Origin: Allodiplogaster sudhausi
Taxonomy: Eukaryota > Nematoda > Chromadorea > Rhabditida > Diplogasteridae
Direction: 5' to 3'
Length of the DNA stretch: 64,000 nt
NCBI GenBank assembly: GCA_945643635.1
Contig: CALZFC010000005.1
Location: forward strand, 1,144,501-1,208,500
The notes under the pieces were generated by a model. It ran no database searches. It had not been told where the DNA came from and saw only the letters and a program-made list of their open reading frames with translations. Both the position numbers and the translations under genes were made by a program. Within the stretch, counting starts at the first letter, position 1. Each line of letters opens with the position of its first letter. Below, in pieces: positions 34,679 through 45,103 of the stretch.

Positions 34679-37436
34679 TCATTGCAAGTAAGCATGGAGT
34701 CTGCATTTAAATTGGTTTGGTGTAACAGAGTTGATAACTGTGGTTGGCAGAGCATTCCAGGGGGTCACTATTCGAGAAACAAAGCAGTTTTTGTGGACAT
34801 CAGAGTTAAAAACCGGGAGAGCGAGAAGGTGAGGACGTTCAGAAGAGCGAGTGGAATATGGATTTGGCGGGAAAGAGAAGAAAGTGGAGGGAGAGATTGG
34901 AGTTTTATTCTTTATAATTTTAAAGACGACAATGAGATCTGCTTGTTGCCTCCTCGATGAAAGGGTCGGCAGGCCGAAGAGGGTGAGACGCTGCGCGTAG
35001 CTTAGCTCTTGCCCGATACGCCGGCACACACTTCTCGTGAAGTCTCTCTGAACATTCTCAATTAAGTTACATAGTCTGATCAGTTTTGGATTCCAAACTG
35101 TGGAACAATATTCAAGGATTGGCCTAACATAACAAAAAGGCGTTTATAAAGCGAAACGTTTTTTGATTTAAAAGATCTCAGTATATATCCACTTGTGGTG
35201 GACGCTCGTGCGCAAACTGTTTTTATATGGTGTTCGAAATCGAGTTTGTCAGAATAAAATACGCCTAAATCGCGGACAATTTCGGACTCTGGTAGAATAC
35301 TCCCGCCTAGGTTGAAGAGGACTGGAGGGTGATGATTACCCAAACGGACAATCACAGTTTTTGAAGCAGAAATAGTCAAGCTATTGGCAGCGGCCCAGAC
35401 GTGAAGCAAATCAAGTGCTGTTTGAAGCAAAGTGGGATTGTTAATAGTTGATAGCTTAACATCGTCAGCATACATGCTTATGGAACAACCTGCTGGGATG
35501 ATATCTGGAAGATCGTTAATCAAAAGAAGAAAGAGTAATGGGCCTAGACAGCTTCCTTGTGGGACACCAGATGGGGTGGGATATGGTACTGACTCAGAGT
35601 CTGAAACACGTACGAATTGAGTTCTATCTCTGAGGAAAGCAGAGATAAACTTTAAGAGACAACCTGAGATCCCATAACTCTGTAGTTTTATCATAAGAAG
35701 AGGAATAGAAATTGAGTCGAAGGCCTTAGAAAAGTCTATTAGTGCTACGGAAACATAATGTTTCTGATCTAATGCCTTGTGGTATTCGGTGACAGAGTGA
35801 AGAAGTGAGAGCTCGCAGGAATGGCGGGGTCGGAATCCGAATTGGGCTGGACTAAGAAGTTTATGTTCACCAGTATGCGTGTGCAGATTATGCGTTCCAT
35901 AACTTTTGCCGTTGAGGAGATCAGGCTGATTGGTCGGTAGCTAGCGGGATCCGACTTAGCACCTTTTCGCTTATAAACGGGACGCACTATAGCTGTAAGC
36001 CAATGATTGGGGCATTTTCCATGGAGAAGGAACTGGTTGAACAAAATTGAAAGAGGGAGACAAGAGACAGAAGCGGTTTCTTTCAAGAATGCATATGGAA
36101 TAGTGTCTGGCGAGGTACTGTTCCTAAATGGAAGACGGCGAAGTGCACGGAAGACGATGGATGGATGAATATCAACAAAGTCTATGATAGAGGAGGTCCG
36201 TTTAGAGACTGGAGAAGGGGAATGGGAGATTGGTTGACTATAGGCAGAAGCAAAATATTCAGCGAATATTCTGGCCTTATCTTTGTTTTCGTTAATGTAT
36301 TGTCCTTTATATACTAACGAAGTAATAGACGGCATATCTTTAATGTGCTCGCTGGCGAAACGGAAGAGTTTAGCGGGGCTGTTGCTGGAGATTATCGCCT
36401 TTTCTAAATTTCGCCTGTGGCAGTCACGAGCTCTACGCAATTTAGAGTTGGCTCTGCGGAAAGGGAGATAGCCGATAACATGAATGCGCTTATAGAGGGA
36501 GGCTGCTTTTCTACTCAAAAATGAGATCCGAGGAGGAAAGGAGAGGGCTCGCGCCTTTTGTCTTTTGAAAGGGACATGGAGATGAATCAATTGGAGGCAT
36601 TCAGTAATAAAGGTGTTGTAAAGCAAATCAGGGTCTACTTGGTTGCCAAGTGAAGATACCCAATTAATAAAGGCGAGGGAAGAAGATATAGCATCAAAGT
36701 TTGCCTTTCGAAACTGGGGTACGTATCGAGAGTTTTGCTGGAAAGTGGAAGCAGTCGCAAACGAAAAGGAAATAAGGGAATGATCACAGGAGGGGGGTGG
36801 TGGATGCACCGTACAGTCTTTGACAAAGTCCGGTTTCGAATAAAAGACAAGATCAAGAATGTTGGAGTTTCTAGTCGGCTGTTCTACGCATTGGAGTAAG
36901 CTATTTGATGTATAAAATTGGAAGAGAAGATGCGCTTGGTGGTTAGAAGAAATGTGCGCAGGAATGCGAGCATCGGGCCATCCAATCTCTGGTAGGTTAA
37001 AATCACCAACAACAAAATGGACTTGGTCACTATTATCTTGAATTTGGGAGGAAAGATGCTGAAGACAATCAGAGAAATGTTCAGGGCTGCAGCGCGGGCT
37101 ACGATAAAGACAATGGCAAACAAGCTTCAGTCTATTAATATGGATCATAACAGAAACCGTCTGGCACAAAATAGAGAAGCTAAGAGAAGAGAGGAGAACG
37201 CAAGGAAAGTTATTCGGGACAAGAATGCATACACCGCCACCGCGTGTGCCGCATATTCTATCTGCGCGAAAGACTTGATAACAGTGGCGAAAAGAGAGCA
37301 TAGCATCATTAACAGTTTCAGGCCGAGCCCAGGTCTCCGTGAGGCAAAGTTTATAATGTGCAAGAATGGATTCGATAATATTTAATTTTTGGGAAACTGA
37401 GCGTATATTTAAAAGCAAAGCAATTGAACTTTTCAT
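34679..37436 (-). pseudogene. LINE ORF2: endonuclease and reverse transcriptase, two frameshifts
   Basis: Segment 1 (37436 to about 35870) contains the APE-type endonuclease (SIALLLNIRSVSQKLNI, CLTETWARPE, VVGDFNLPEIGWPD, CDHSLISFSFA) and the reverse transcriptase start (YKRKGAKSDPASYRPISLIS). Segment 2 (about 35870-35130) carries QFGFRPRHSCELSLLHSV, ALIDFSKAFDSIS, TPSGVPQGSCLGPLLF and the catalytic SMYADDVKLS. Segment 3 (about 35130-34679) carries YVRPILEYCSTVWNP and the C-terminal tail. Each join is a one-base shift; the second is at a TTTTT run. Confidence 0.85.
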
Positions 37437-37504
37437 TTTAGATTTGGCTGGGGCAAAAGTATGTGACTTGATAGAAACATGTTGGGGAGAGACCTAGGCA
37501 CTGC

Positions 37505-38596
37505 TTATAGAGGGCGCTTGAGATGGAACTGACGACCCCCCGGGCGGGGGGTGTTGCCCTTGATGGTCTTCGACGGTGGCAGATTCTGCGGCGAGACGAT
37601 GGAGGCCAGGGCGGTCGTTGTCTGGCGCTTGAGACTTCTGCGAGTGGAACCGCGGGCGGCGCTCGCGACGCTGTTGGCTCGCCGAGTGCCTCGGCCTCTG
37701 CCACCTCCACGAGACATCGCTCGACCTCGGCTTCCATCGACCTGGAAAGAGGCGGGGGCAGAATTCTGTGATTGAGATGGATTGAGACGATATGGGAGTT
37801 CCCTCGGATTTTTAAGTTCAAAAATTTCAGGACCGTTTCCATTGTCGCGCACGACGAATCTCAGCTGGCCGGCCGCCTGGTTCCTCCGTCCGCAGTCGCG
37901 GCGGAGCTCGGAGTCGTACTTCAGCTGGTACGGCATGTAGTCGGGCCGGCAGTTCGAGTGCACGTTCTGCGTGAGCTGCGAGACACAGCGCGTGGAACGT
38001 GTGTGGCGAAGGAAGAGGTCACGGAGGTCTGCCTCTTTCAAATCGATCTTCATGATACGAGGCCTCGTACTGGCCCGGTTGGGGTTGGCCCCGTCATGCC
38101 TAAACACGCTAACTAGGTCAGAGTTCAATTTGCCCTCTCCGTCTAGCAGAGAGAGCAGGCGGGGAGCAGTGGAACAGCTGATAATCGATTCGATCAGCCT
38201 GACATCCCTCTCCATAGTCTCTTGCTGACTCTGCCCCTCTTCATAGCCGACGATAACTGCACGCTTGGCCTTCTCTTTGACTTCTGAGTCTGCGGCCAGA
38301 GAGCGGGTTACCGCTGAAGCAATGCCTGCGAAGGAGGGGAAAGAAGGCGGGCCGCCAGATGAGACCGCATGGGCATATGAATTGACGGGGGAGGTGTTGG
38401 AAGTAAGCAAAGAGTTAACGGTTGAAAGAAGTAGATTCACCTGATTACAGAGTTCCTGATGTTGCTGTTGTTGCTGTAGAATGAGAGTGCGCATCTCATC
38501 GAGATGGCGCTGGTTGGATTCTGACTGATCAGCCAGATGCTGGGAAAGGGCGGCCAGAATGGCCTGCCCTTCGGGCGAAAGAGATTCGTTCATCAT
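37505..38596 (-). CDS. LINE ORF1 protein (nucleic-acid binding)
   Basis: 363 intact codons. The N-terminal third has a Gln/Leu-rich helix (LILQQQQQHQELCNQVNLLL) that probably trimerises as a coiled coil. The middle part has an RRM-like core (RAVIVGYEEGQSQQETMERD, then KIDLKEADLRDLFLRHTR). The C-terminus is Arg/Gly-rich (GRAMSRGGGRGRGTRRANS) and would bind RNA. This arrangement is usual for LINE ORF1 proteins. It ends 69 nt before the ORF2 start. Confidence 0.75.
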   Translation of the reverse strand: MMNESLSPEGQAILAALSQHLADQSESNQRHLDEMRTLILQQQQQHQELCNQVNLLLSTVNSLLTSNTSPVNSYAHAVSSGGPPSFPSFAGIASAVTRSLAADSEVKEKAKRAVIVGYEEGQSQQETMERDVRLIESIISCSTAPRLLSLLDGEGKLNSDLVSVFRHDGANPNRASTRPRIMKIDLKEADLRDLFLRHTRSTRCVSQLTQNVHSNCRPDYMPYQLKYDSELRRDCGRRNQAAGQLRFVVRDNGNGPEIFELKNPRELPYRLNPSQSQNSAPASFQVDGSRGRAMSRGGGRGRGTRRANSVASAARGSTRRSLKRQTTTALASIVSPQNLPPSKTIKGNTPRPGGRQFHLKRPL

Positions 38597-39303
38597 TTGA
38601 ATTGGAAGAAAATAGTTATTCTTACCTTAAAGCTCTTTTATCAACGGGATTCGCTCCCGGGGGCCTCCCACACACTGATCTCTCCTTTCCCCGCTGTAAG
38701 CAGGTACTTATTGTTAGAGAGCAGCGGGAGAGAGCAGCCTCCCGCTGTGATCAGCGTGTGTGAATGATCGACAATGCAGACAGCTAGGTTTAAAGTCCGA
38801 TTCTTTAAGCTCATAAGCATATGCATGAATAAGATATTCCAGAATGGCAGTCGAACACAATGGAGCATTGAGAATGAAGAATGTGAATGGAGCAGCCAGA
38901 ACTCTGAGACCATTGAGCAGGGTTGAGTGCGAGAGGATCACGAGAGTTATGAGTTACGCGTGGAGGGGATGGTGGAGACCATGCTTGTGCTGGCCACTGC
39001 TCTCACTAGCAAGGACAGTGGACCACACGAGAGAAGCAGCAGCAGAGAATGATGGATTGCGCGGCGAACCTGCGAGGAAGAAGGGGCATTAGACAATTGA
39101 CGCCATATGCAGAAATGGAAAACTACTGTTTAGAAAACTTGGGATGTCTTTAATGTTTTTTAATCGATGGCTGGTACAAATCACTAGGTCCGGAGGGGAT
39201 GGTGGAGACCATGCTTGTGCTGGTCAAATCACTATCCGTCTTTCTCCCACGCAGTCTCGTACGCAGATGTGAGGTTGCTTCTTTTTGACTTCTTTTATTC
39301 TTT
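38597..39303. other. Spacer between LINE and chemoreceptor, with a duplicated 32-bp sequence
   Basis: Probably includes the LINE 5' UTR. A 32-bp sequence with core ggaggggatggtggagacc appears at about 38965-38996 and again at 39192-39223. The second copy is bounded by aaatcacta on both sides. A minus-strand frame at 38770-38641 reads KYLLTAGKGEISVWEAPG, which looks like a WD40 blade fragment. Confidence 0.5.
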
Positions 39304-41362
39304 TTATTGTATATGAAAGTTATGAAAAGGGATAAAGGGCATCTTAAAAATATGTAAAATGACATGCATGCCTACCGCAGCGCTGAGCCAGAGCAGGAAA
39401 AAGAGAGAGCCGAATACGGATAAATCGTTTATCCAGGCTACCTGAAAACAGTTGGATGTACTATGGCATATCATGAATGATAACAGTCTGACATGTTGCC
39501 GCATAAGATTTTGGATATCGTTGTCATTGTTGACTGCAGCAACGATCCAGATGACCTGCTGAACAGAGTGCACACTCTGAGTTGCGGTGGCTGCGAGGGT
39601 GTAATAGAGGAGACGGCGCTGACCTTGCATGAGACGCAGGCGCTGTACAGGCTGACAGTGACACCATTCATTTCATTCTTTCTTTTTGAGTTATTCAAAA
39701 GACGTTATTTAACACTAATCGCCATGTCTCACATCATACATACATATGTATGTACATTTTACATACCTTTAAGGGTATTATTCTTATTTCTTATTGTTGC
39801 GAACAGTTAATACATATTCGTAAGTCGAGCTTTCTATAGTCGTTCTATCCAAATAAGCAGAGAATTGGCGGAAAATGATTCAAAAAAATTACTATTGTAC
39901 ATTTTTTATGGTATTACAGCGACACTATGTATGTACAAGAATAGAATCCATGTGCAATAATATATTATGTATGCATATGTTTTGCTACTTCATTTCTAGT
40001 GAATGATTTTGCTTATTATTTCAAACAAAAGAGGTGGGGATTGAAGTAATTTTCAGAGAACAATGGAAGGGTCCATTGATGACTAACACACAATCCGCCT
40101 GTTTTATGAGGAAAGGAATAGTCCCTCTTTTTCTTTCTAACCGCTCTCTTCGAGGCGACATGCAATCTCCAGACAGCGAGAGAGTTCAGGAAGATTGCAG
40201 AGGCAATGTACACGAGGGAGGCACCGCACTGGACACTCCGGAGAAGCTGGTAAACACATTAGTAAACAAAGTTATAGGAATTACCGCGGGATCATAATAT
40301 AAGGTTATGTTTCTTCCCATGATGCAGATCATACTTACAATGTTCCACTCGTTCGAGACGCCCGTGAACCTTGGAATATCATCTAGCGGAGTGACGGTGA
40401 AGAGGTAGCCTGCCTGAAACATTATCGATTGTGGATAACTAGAACAATTATGGAATAGCGGGTCTATTCGCTTACCCAAATGAAGTAGAATTGCCCTACG
40501 AAGGGAATAACGATATGAATGGAGAAGAGGATTCGGTGCTTCGTCTTTGACCAGACCTCAACTATGAATAATATGAAGACTGTTATTTTGTAGTAAATAT
40601 AGTGATTATATAGATAGTAAATGAGTACAGACAGCCGAGCCGTTGATTGCATTTGTTGAGAACATCTGGCAGCGATTGAGAGACATGAAGACAAGGCCAA
40701 CCAGATGGCCGAGGAATCCCACGTTGTTGCCGATCTACAGCAGATTGTCACCAGGGTTCTTGTTTCTTCTTGGTTTTTTTTTGTTTAGCTCGATCCAAAA
40801 AAAAAAAGATTTTCTTTAAAAAAAAATTTGTTTGTGTCAAACATTGTTGGGTCAAATCCTATATTCATCAATGATGTCCACGATTAATCATTTGTGTTTT
40901 TTCAATAATTAATGTAAAGATTAGCAGACAAAGAAAGAATGATCTAACATTGAGAGAATAAACGATCCACTGTGATGAGATAGGCGGAAGAACAGGTCGC
41001 ATCACATTGTTGATCACATTTGTGAATGCCACAAACATGCATCCAAAAACGCCTAAATTCGAAATTGATGAACTTTGACTTTTCCTGGACTAGTCTTTTC
41101 TCATACATTATTTCAATGAGTGATTGAGTTTTTAAAAGAAGGGAAGTACATATGTATATAACTTCAATCTTTAATGTTTAATGGAATGCGTACCCGAAGT
41201 GACGACAAAAGTGAAGAAAGGCGCGCGGAGGTCGCATTCTCTGGAGATGACGATGGACAGCAGCACAAAGAGATAGACGAACACTCCTACCGGTTCAAAC
41301 AATCGCGTCAGGGCCCAGTTCAGAGACATCAGGAAGGACATCTCAGGCGAGAACGGCTGATA
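39304..41362 (-). CDS. Seven-transmembrane chemoreceptor of the nematode srg/srv group
   Basis: About seven exons. The first, near 41362-41192, has SPEMSFLMSLNWALTRLF, then TM1 (FVYLFVLLSIVIS) and the start of TM2 (RAPFFTFVVTSG). Then 41055-40948 (VFGCMFVAFTNVINN), 40735-40630 (TM3 with VGLVFMSLNRCQMFSTNA, the typical SLNR motif), 40560-40478 (TM4, HRILFSIHIVIPFVGQFYFIW less its last residue), about 40410-40340 (extracellular loop), about 40240-40140 (TM5, GASLVYIASAIFLNSLAVW), about 39650-39503 (TM6, LLYYTLAATATQSVHSVQQV) and about 39440-39304 (TM7, INDLSVFGSLFFLLWLSAA). Segment order and the TM3, TM6 and TM7 motifs fit srv/srg receptors, which sit in chemosensory neurons. The 5' end and the last splice are uncertain. 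Confidence 0.75.
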
Positions 41363-41399
41363 TTCTATGAAACATTCAGATAACGAGAGGGTAGTAAAC

Positions 41400-42850
41400 T
41401 AGTGGATTTGCTACCTTCTTTTTGACACCCCTTTGAAGATTGACGATAAAACACAAAGATTTCAGAGCGAAGACTCTTTATTGAAATTAGCCGAGAATAG
41501 AAGCAATAGTGGCAGATAAACCAATTGAAGAAAGAAACGGGAGAGCGATGTGAACAATGAGAGTTGAGAAAGATTGAGAGAGAGAGAGTGGTCTCCTGAG
41601 AAGGCTCGGTCTGAACTTTGACAACGGTGCTCCGTGCCTTTTTTTTAACTATCTCAAGGGGCGGAACCTAAACTTCTCTAACGACTTGATAGTAGTGTAA
41701 CGTTAAGTCCGTAATCGGACGCCATTTATTCAACGTTATTTCCATCCTTCCAGATGGATCTGAATAAGAGAATGGCAAGGAAAATGCACTAAAAATGATT
41801 AACACATTTACCGGAAGTAGCTTCTAGAACAGAAATAACAATCGAGTAAAATAAATGCGGAACATACTAGACTCATTCCGCAACAGAGAGCAAATGTCAA
41901 TCGTTTTTATACCTTCGCAGTGGTTTGTAATGCGTGCAGGTTAAAATAACAGGCTCTCAGGTACAATAAGAGACAAGCAACCAGGGGCCACTGTCGACTG
42001 CTTGGGCAAAGAGGGTGGGGCAAGGAGTTTGGAGCCTGCAAAGCAAGTTGGATAGAGGGCTTCTGAAATAGTCTGTACTTTTTAACCCTATGCAACAAGG
42101 CGTGCCTCATATTTTATGATTGCGCATGTGGTGCATAAGGCAGGAAATGGCAATCTTGCAATTAGTTAGAGGCATGGCTCTTATGGAAAAGGAGAGCAGA
42201 TGGAAACGGGAAGAATATATCAAAAGGCTTGCCAGACACTCAATTCCAAAGGTCGAGAATGAATAAATAAAGATTGCACGATGGTTTCCCAAGCATTCCT
42301 ACATTTCATTATCTTTGGTCTCATAATCCGTTTGCAAATGATAAGTACATTATGAATATCTAATATATATCTAATATACAAATGCACATAGCACACTTAA
42401 CCAAATGTACATGGTACAATTATATGTATGTGGATATTCATAATCTACATAACATATCATGTAGACAAATGAACTTCTACATAATAGGAAAGCAGTACAA
42501 AAATGTGTCCATCATTGTTGTTCAACTTGCTGTTCCAGTGACCTTATTCATTACTAGTAATTCAGTTTCAATATGCAGAGGATGATTGTTATTTTTAATA
42601 ATTAAGAATTTTTCTTAGATTGTTGCCAATGAACTCTTCTGACACTCTTCATTAGTGATTCGTTATTTCGTTGGTACATAGTTGCCATAAAAATTCTTTT
42701 TTCCTTCTAAATCGAATTTTATCCAAAATAACTCCTTCCCCGACGCCACTTCACAATCGCTAACAATTAGCGATTCATCATTCTTTCAATTTGTATAAGA
42801 TATCAGCAATGCCCCAGTAGAATGCGAAACAAGGACAAATTCATTTGATT
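41400..42850. other. Intergenic, no gene seen
   Basis: AT-rich with a few tgtatg runs. No coding exon or known element was recognised. A short GA tract lies at 41575-41590. Confidence 0.5.
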
Positions 42851-42852
42851 GT

Positions 42853-43447
42853 TTATTCGTTAGGGAAGCGCACTAGACATTCATGGGTTGTACTCGATGG
42901 GGAGGTTCTTGCGGCGGACCATGCCGTCGCCTGGAACCACTCGCGGCGGAACTGCTTGGCGGCGCCGTCCGGGGTGTTGGTCCACTCGATGGTGATGCGG
43001 TCGTTGTTGGTATCCTCCTGGACATTAATTATATTCATTTTGTATTGTGTAAGACTTTTAGTTTTCTATCGATTAAACCATACCTGTCCGTAGGCGAAGG
43101 CATCGCAGGAGACAGCAACGAGGACGGGCTCCTTGGGGTCGAGGACTCCGCTGGCCGGGTCGACATCGAGACGCTTCATGTTCGTGGTCTTGAAGGCCCA
43201 GCCGATACGGCGAGCAGAGCTGTTGATCACCTAAAATTGAAAAATTAGTAGTTTAATACATGTATTTTGGTTGGGATCGAGGAGCAGGAAGGGAAAAGAG
43301 AGATTTACATATATTGGAGAGCAGAAGGGAGGAGACAGTTTTCCTAACCTTGATGTGGTAGGTGTGCTTGTCGTCGTAGGGCGCGTTGAAGACGACCTTG
43401 GAGTTGGGCTGAGTGGCGATGTCGTAAGGAGGAATGGACTCAGCCAT
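42853..43447 (-). pseudogene. msp: Major sperm protein, copy 3, with C-terminal frameshift
   Basis: Exons 43447-43349, 43230-43084 and 43017 onward match copies 1 and 2 with canonical splice sites. A single C is missing near 42930 (gtcgcctgg instead of gtcgccctgg), so exon 3 is 137 nt to the old stop rather than 138. Translation leaves the MSP sequence after RREWFQ, reads [11 protein letters not shown], and ends at 42853, beyond the old stop. The N-terminus is also changed ([17 protein letters not shown]) and one conserved Gly is Asp (RLDVDPA). It is either decaying or a sequencing artefact. Confidence 0.85.
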
Positions 43448-43527
43448 GGCTTGGAGGAGGAGAAGTGAAGTGGTGAGGCGAGCAGAGAAGCGCAGTCAAC
43501 GACTGATGAACATTCCTCTGGAAAGCA

Positions 43528-43538
43528 CCCTTTATAGG
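43528..43538 (-). promoter_or_regulatory. TATA-like box of MSP copy 3
   Basis: ctataaaggg on the minus strand, about 81-91 nt upstream of the ATG at 43447. Confidence 0.5.
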
Positions 43539-43610
43539 ATTTTTTCAGCCGTGAAATTTCCATTTTCGGAAAAGTCCAACCGAATATTTATCGAAATTTC
43601 GCAATGGATT

Positions 43611-43625
43611 GAAGATCAAAGTTGA
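43611..43625 (-). promoter_or_regulatory. Shared upstream element of MSP genes (copy 3)
   Basis: gaagatcaaagttga on the plus strand, about 165 nt upstream of the ATG. It has the same core and spacing as copies 1 and 2, although this copy is about 15 kb away. AGATCAAAG matches the HMG-box TCF/LEF consensus; GATA-type binding is another possibility. Confidence 0.5.
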
Positions 43626-43639
43626 ATAAAACTTATTAG

Positions 43640-44862
43640 CAAAGAGATTCCTAGGCGATTTAGAATACCCACGATATTTCTAATACGTTGATTATTATTC
43701 TTCTACTGTCCCTCAGTCGGTCTGTTTCCCCCTCTTCCATTTCCTTTTAGATCTCTCAACGTCTCCCCTTCCCTTCCTTTCCTCTCTCTCTCTCTCTCTA
43801 CTTCGGCACCCCCCTTTTCTCCCCTCTCCCCCATTCAATGCAGGAATTCGAACAGAATTAGTTTTTATTACTTATGATTTCCCTACTTTTATTCTCTAAC
43901 TAAGTAGTATTATATTTTCCCAACGAAATGTCCCACTTACTCTTCAAATATGGACACCTGGCATCCGAAACTGCCCCCTTCATTTTTAAAGAATTCAAAC
44001 AAAGTTTGTTGGCTGTAAACTCGACTCAAATTGGCTAAAGCAATTCATTCAGCTTCCGAAAGCAATCAGCAGTGGCAGAGCTTGGAACACAAGCTCTGAT
44101 AAAATGCTAGAATGTGTTTACAAGTATACATCGGTGAAGCAGTCAAGTAACTCGTCCACTACATTTAAAGAATGAAAAATACAGATCACCCGACAACAAG
44201 AGAGGACACTCAGTCATTCTTATCTTACACATATGCATCGATGGCTTCACCGCCTACAGTACAGAGTATTCTCTTTTGGCTGAAAGCTAGAAGTGGCTTT
44301 TCGGTTATATCAGACCTAATCAATAGTTGTCTCGAAAGGAAAAAACCATCAATCTTACCAGAATCGGGAAGCAAGAAAATTACTACAAAAAGGTGAGCAT
44401 TTTCGGGCCTCATTACGGAAGAATCTCGATAAAATAAAGCACAATAAATGAAGAATGAAACAAACGAGCTGATACATTTGTCATCACAGTTTCTGCCAGT
44501 TGGTAGTACTCGGAACGTAAGGCAAAGGATGGAATCACAGAAAGCAGGAGAGTATAAATGTAATGGAGCGATTCCATGGAGTCAAACAAAAGAAGAATTG
44601 CAAAATGAGCGAAGACCCTAGCATATCTCTGCCGGAACCAGCATTCAAACTCAAATGGCAAAATTTTCAACATCAGCCTTGAAACATATTATAGAACAAA
44701 AAATAGATTAGCTATGCAGGGAGTCTTGGTAGAGGAGGTTACTAGAAAGCTCAGGAATTCTTAAGCATCCCAGCGCTCTCTTCGATTGCACACTATTTGA
44801 AGTCATTTAGCTTATAACCATATGAAAGAACGGTTGTCTTGAACTTGCCCACGATCTCCTCC
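43640..44862. other. Intergenic, no firm gene
   Basis: Includes a CT-rich patch (43710-43830). A minus-strand open frame of 86 codons (44673-44413) has hydrophobic stretches such as FAHFAILLLFDS and YIYTLLLSVIPSFAL. It could be a fragment of a chemoreceptor, but no diagnostic motif supports that. Confidence 0.4.
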
Positions 44863-45038
44863 TCATACGTTGTATCCCATGTGGAGGAGTTCGTTGCCAG
44901 ACATCACGGGGACTATGACATCATCCATGTTCGGGCACACAAGATTCCTCTCAAGAAGGAGACGAAGACGAGACTCGATCCAATCCGACACTGTCGTCCA
45001 GTCTACGGAGCGATCGCCGACCTGGGAGAGAAGAATGA

Positions 45039-45069
<31 letters not shown>

Positions 45070-45072
45070 ATG

Positions 45073-45103
<31 letters not shown>

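Larger units (their letters stand above)
34679..38596 (-). mobile_element. Non-LTR retrotransposon, CR1/Jockey-like LINE, two ORFs, nearly full length
   Basis: ORF1 (38596-37505) is followed by ORF2, which carries endonuclease, reverse transcriptase and a C-terminal tail (37436-34679). The organisation, the YADD reverse transcriptase box and the tail motif SRIVTPWNALPTTVINS fit CR1-like elements known from nematodes. ORF2 contains two frameshifts (near 35870 and 35130), so this copy is probably immobile but recent. Its exact ends and target duplication were not resolved. Confidence 0.88.

Noticed and set aside
37017..37385. Plus-strand 122-codon frame
   Set aside because: It is antisense to the LINE endonuclease domain and shows no independent signal.
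44413..44673. 86-codon hydrophobic frame, perhaps a chemoreceptor fragment
   Set aside because: It has no diagnostic receptor motif and no compatible flanking exons, so it is described only as a possibility.
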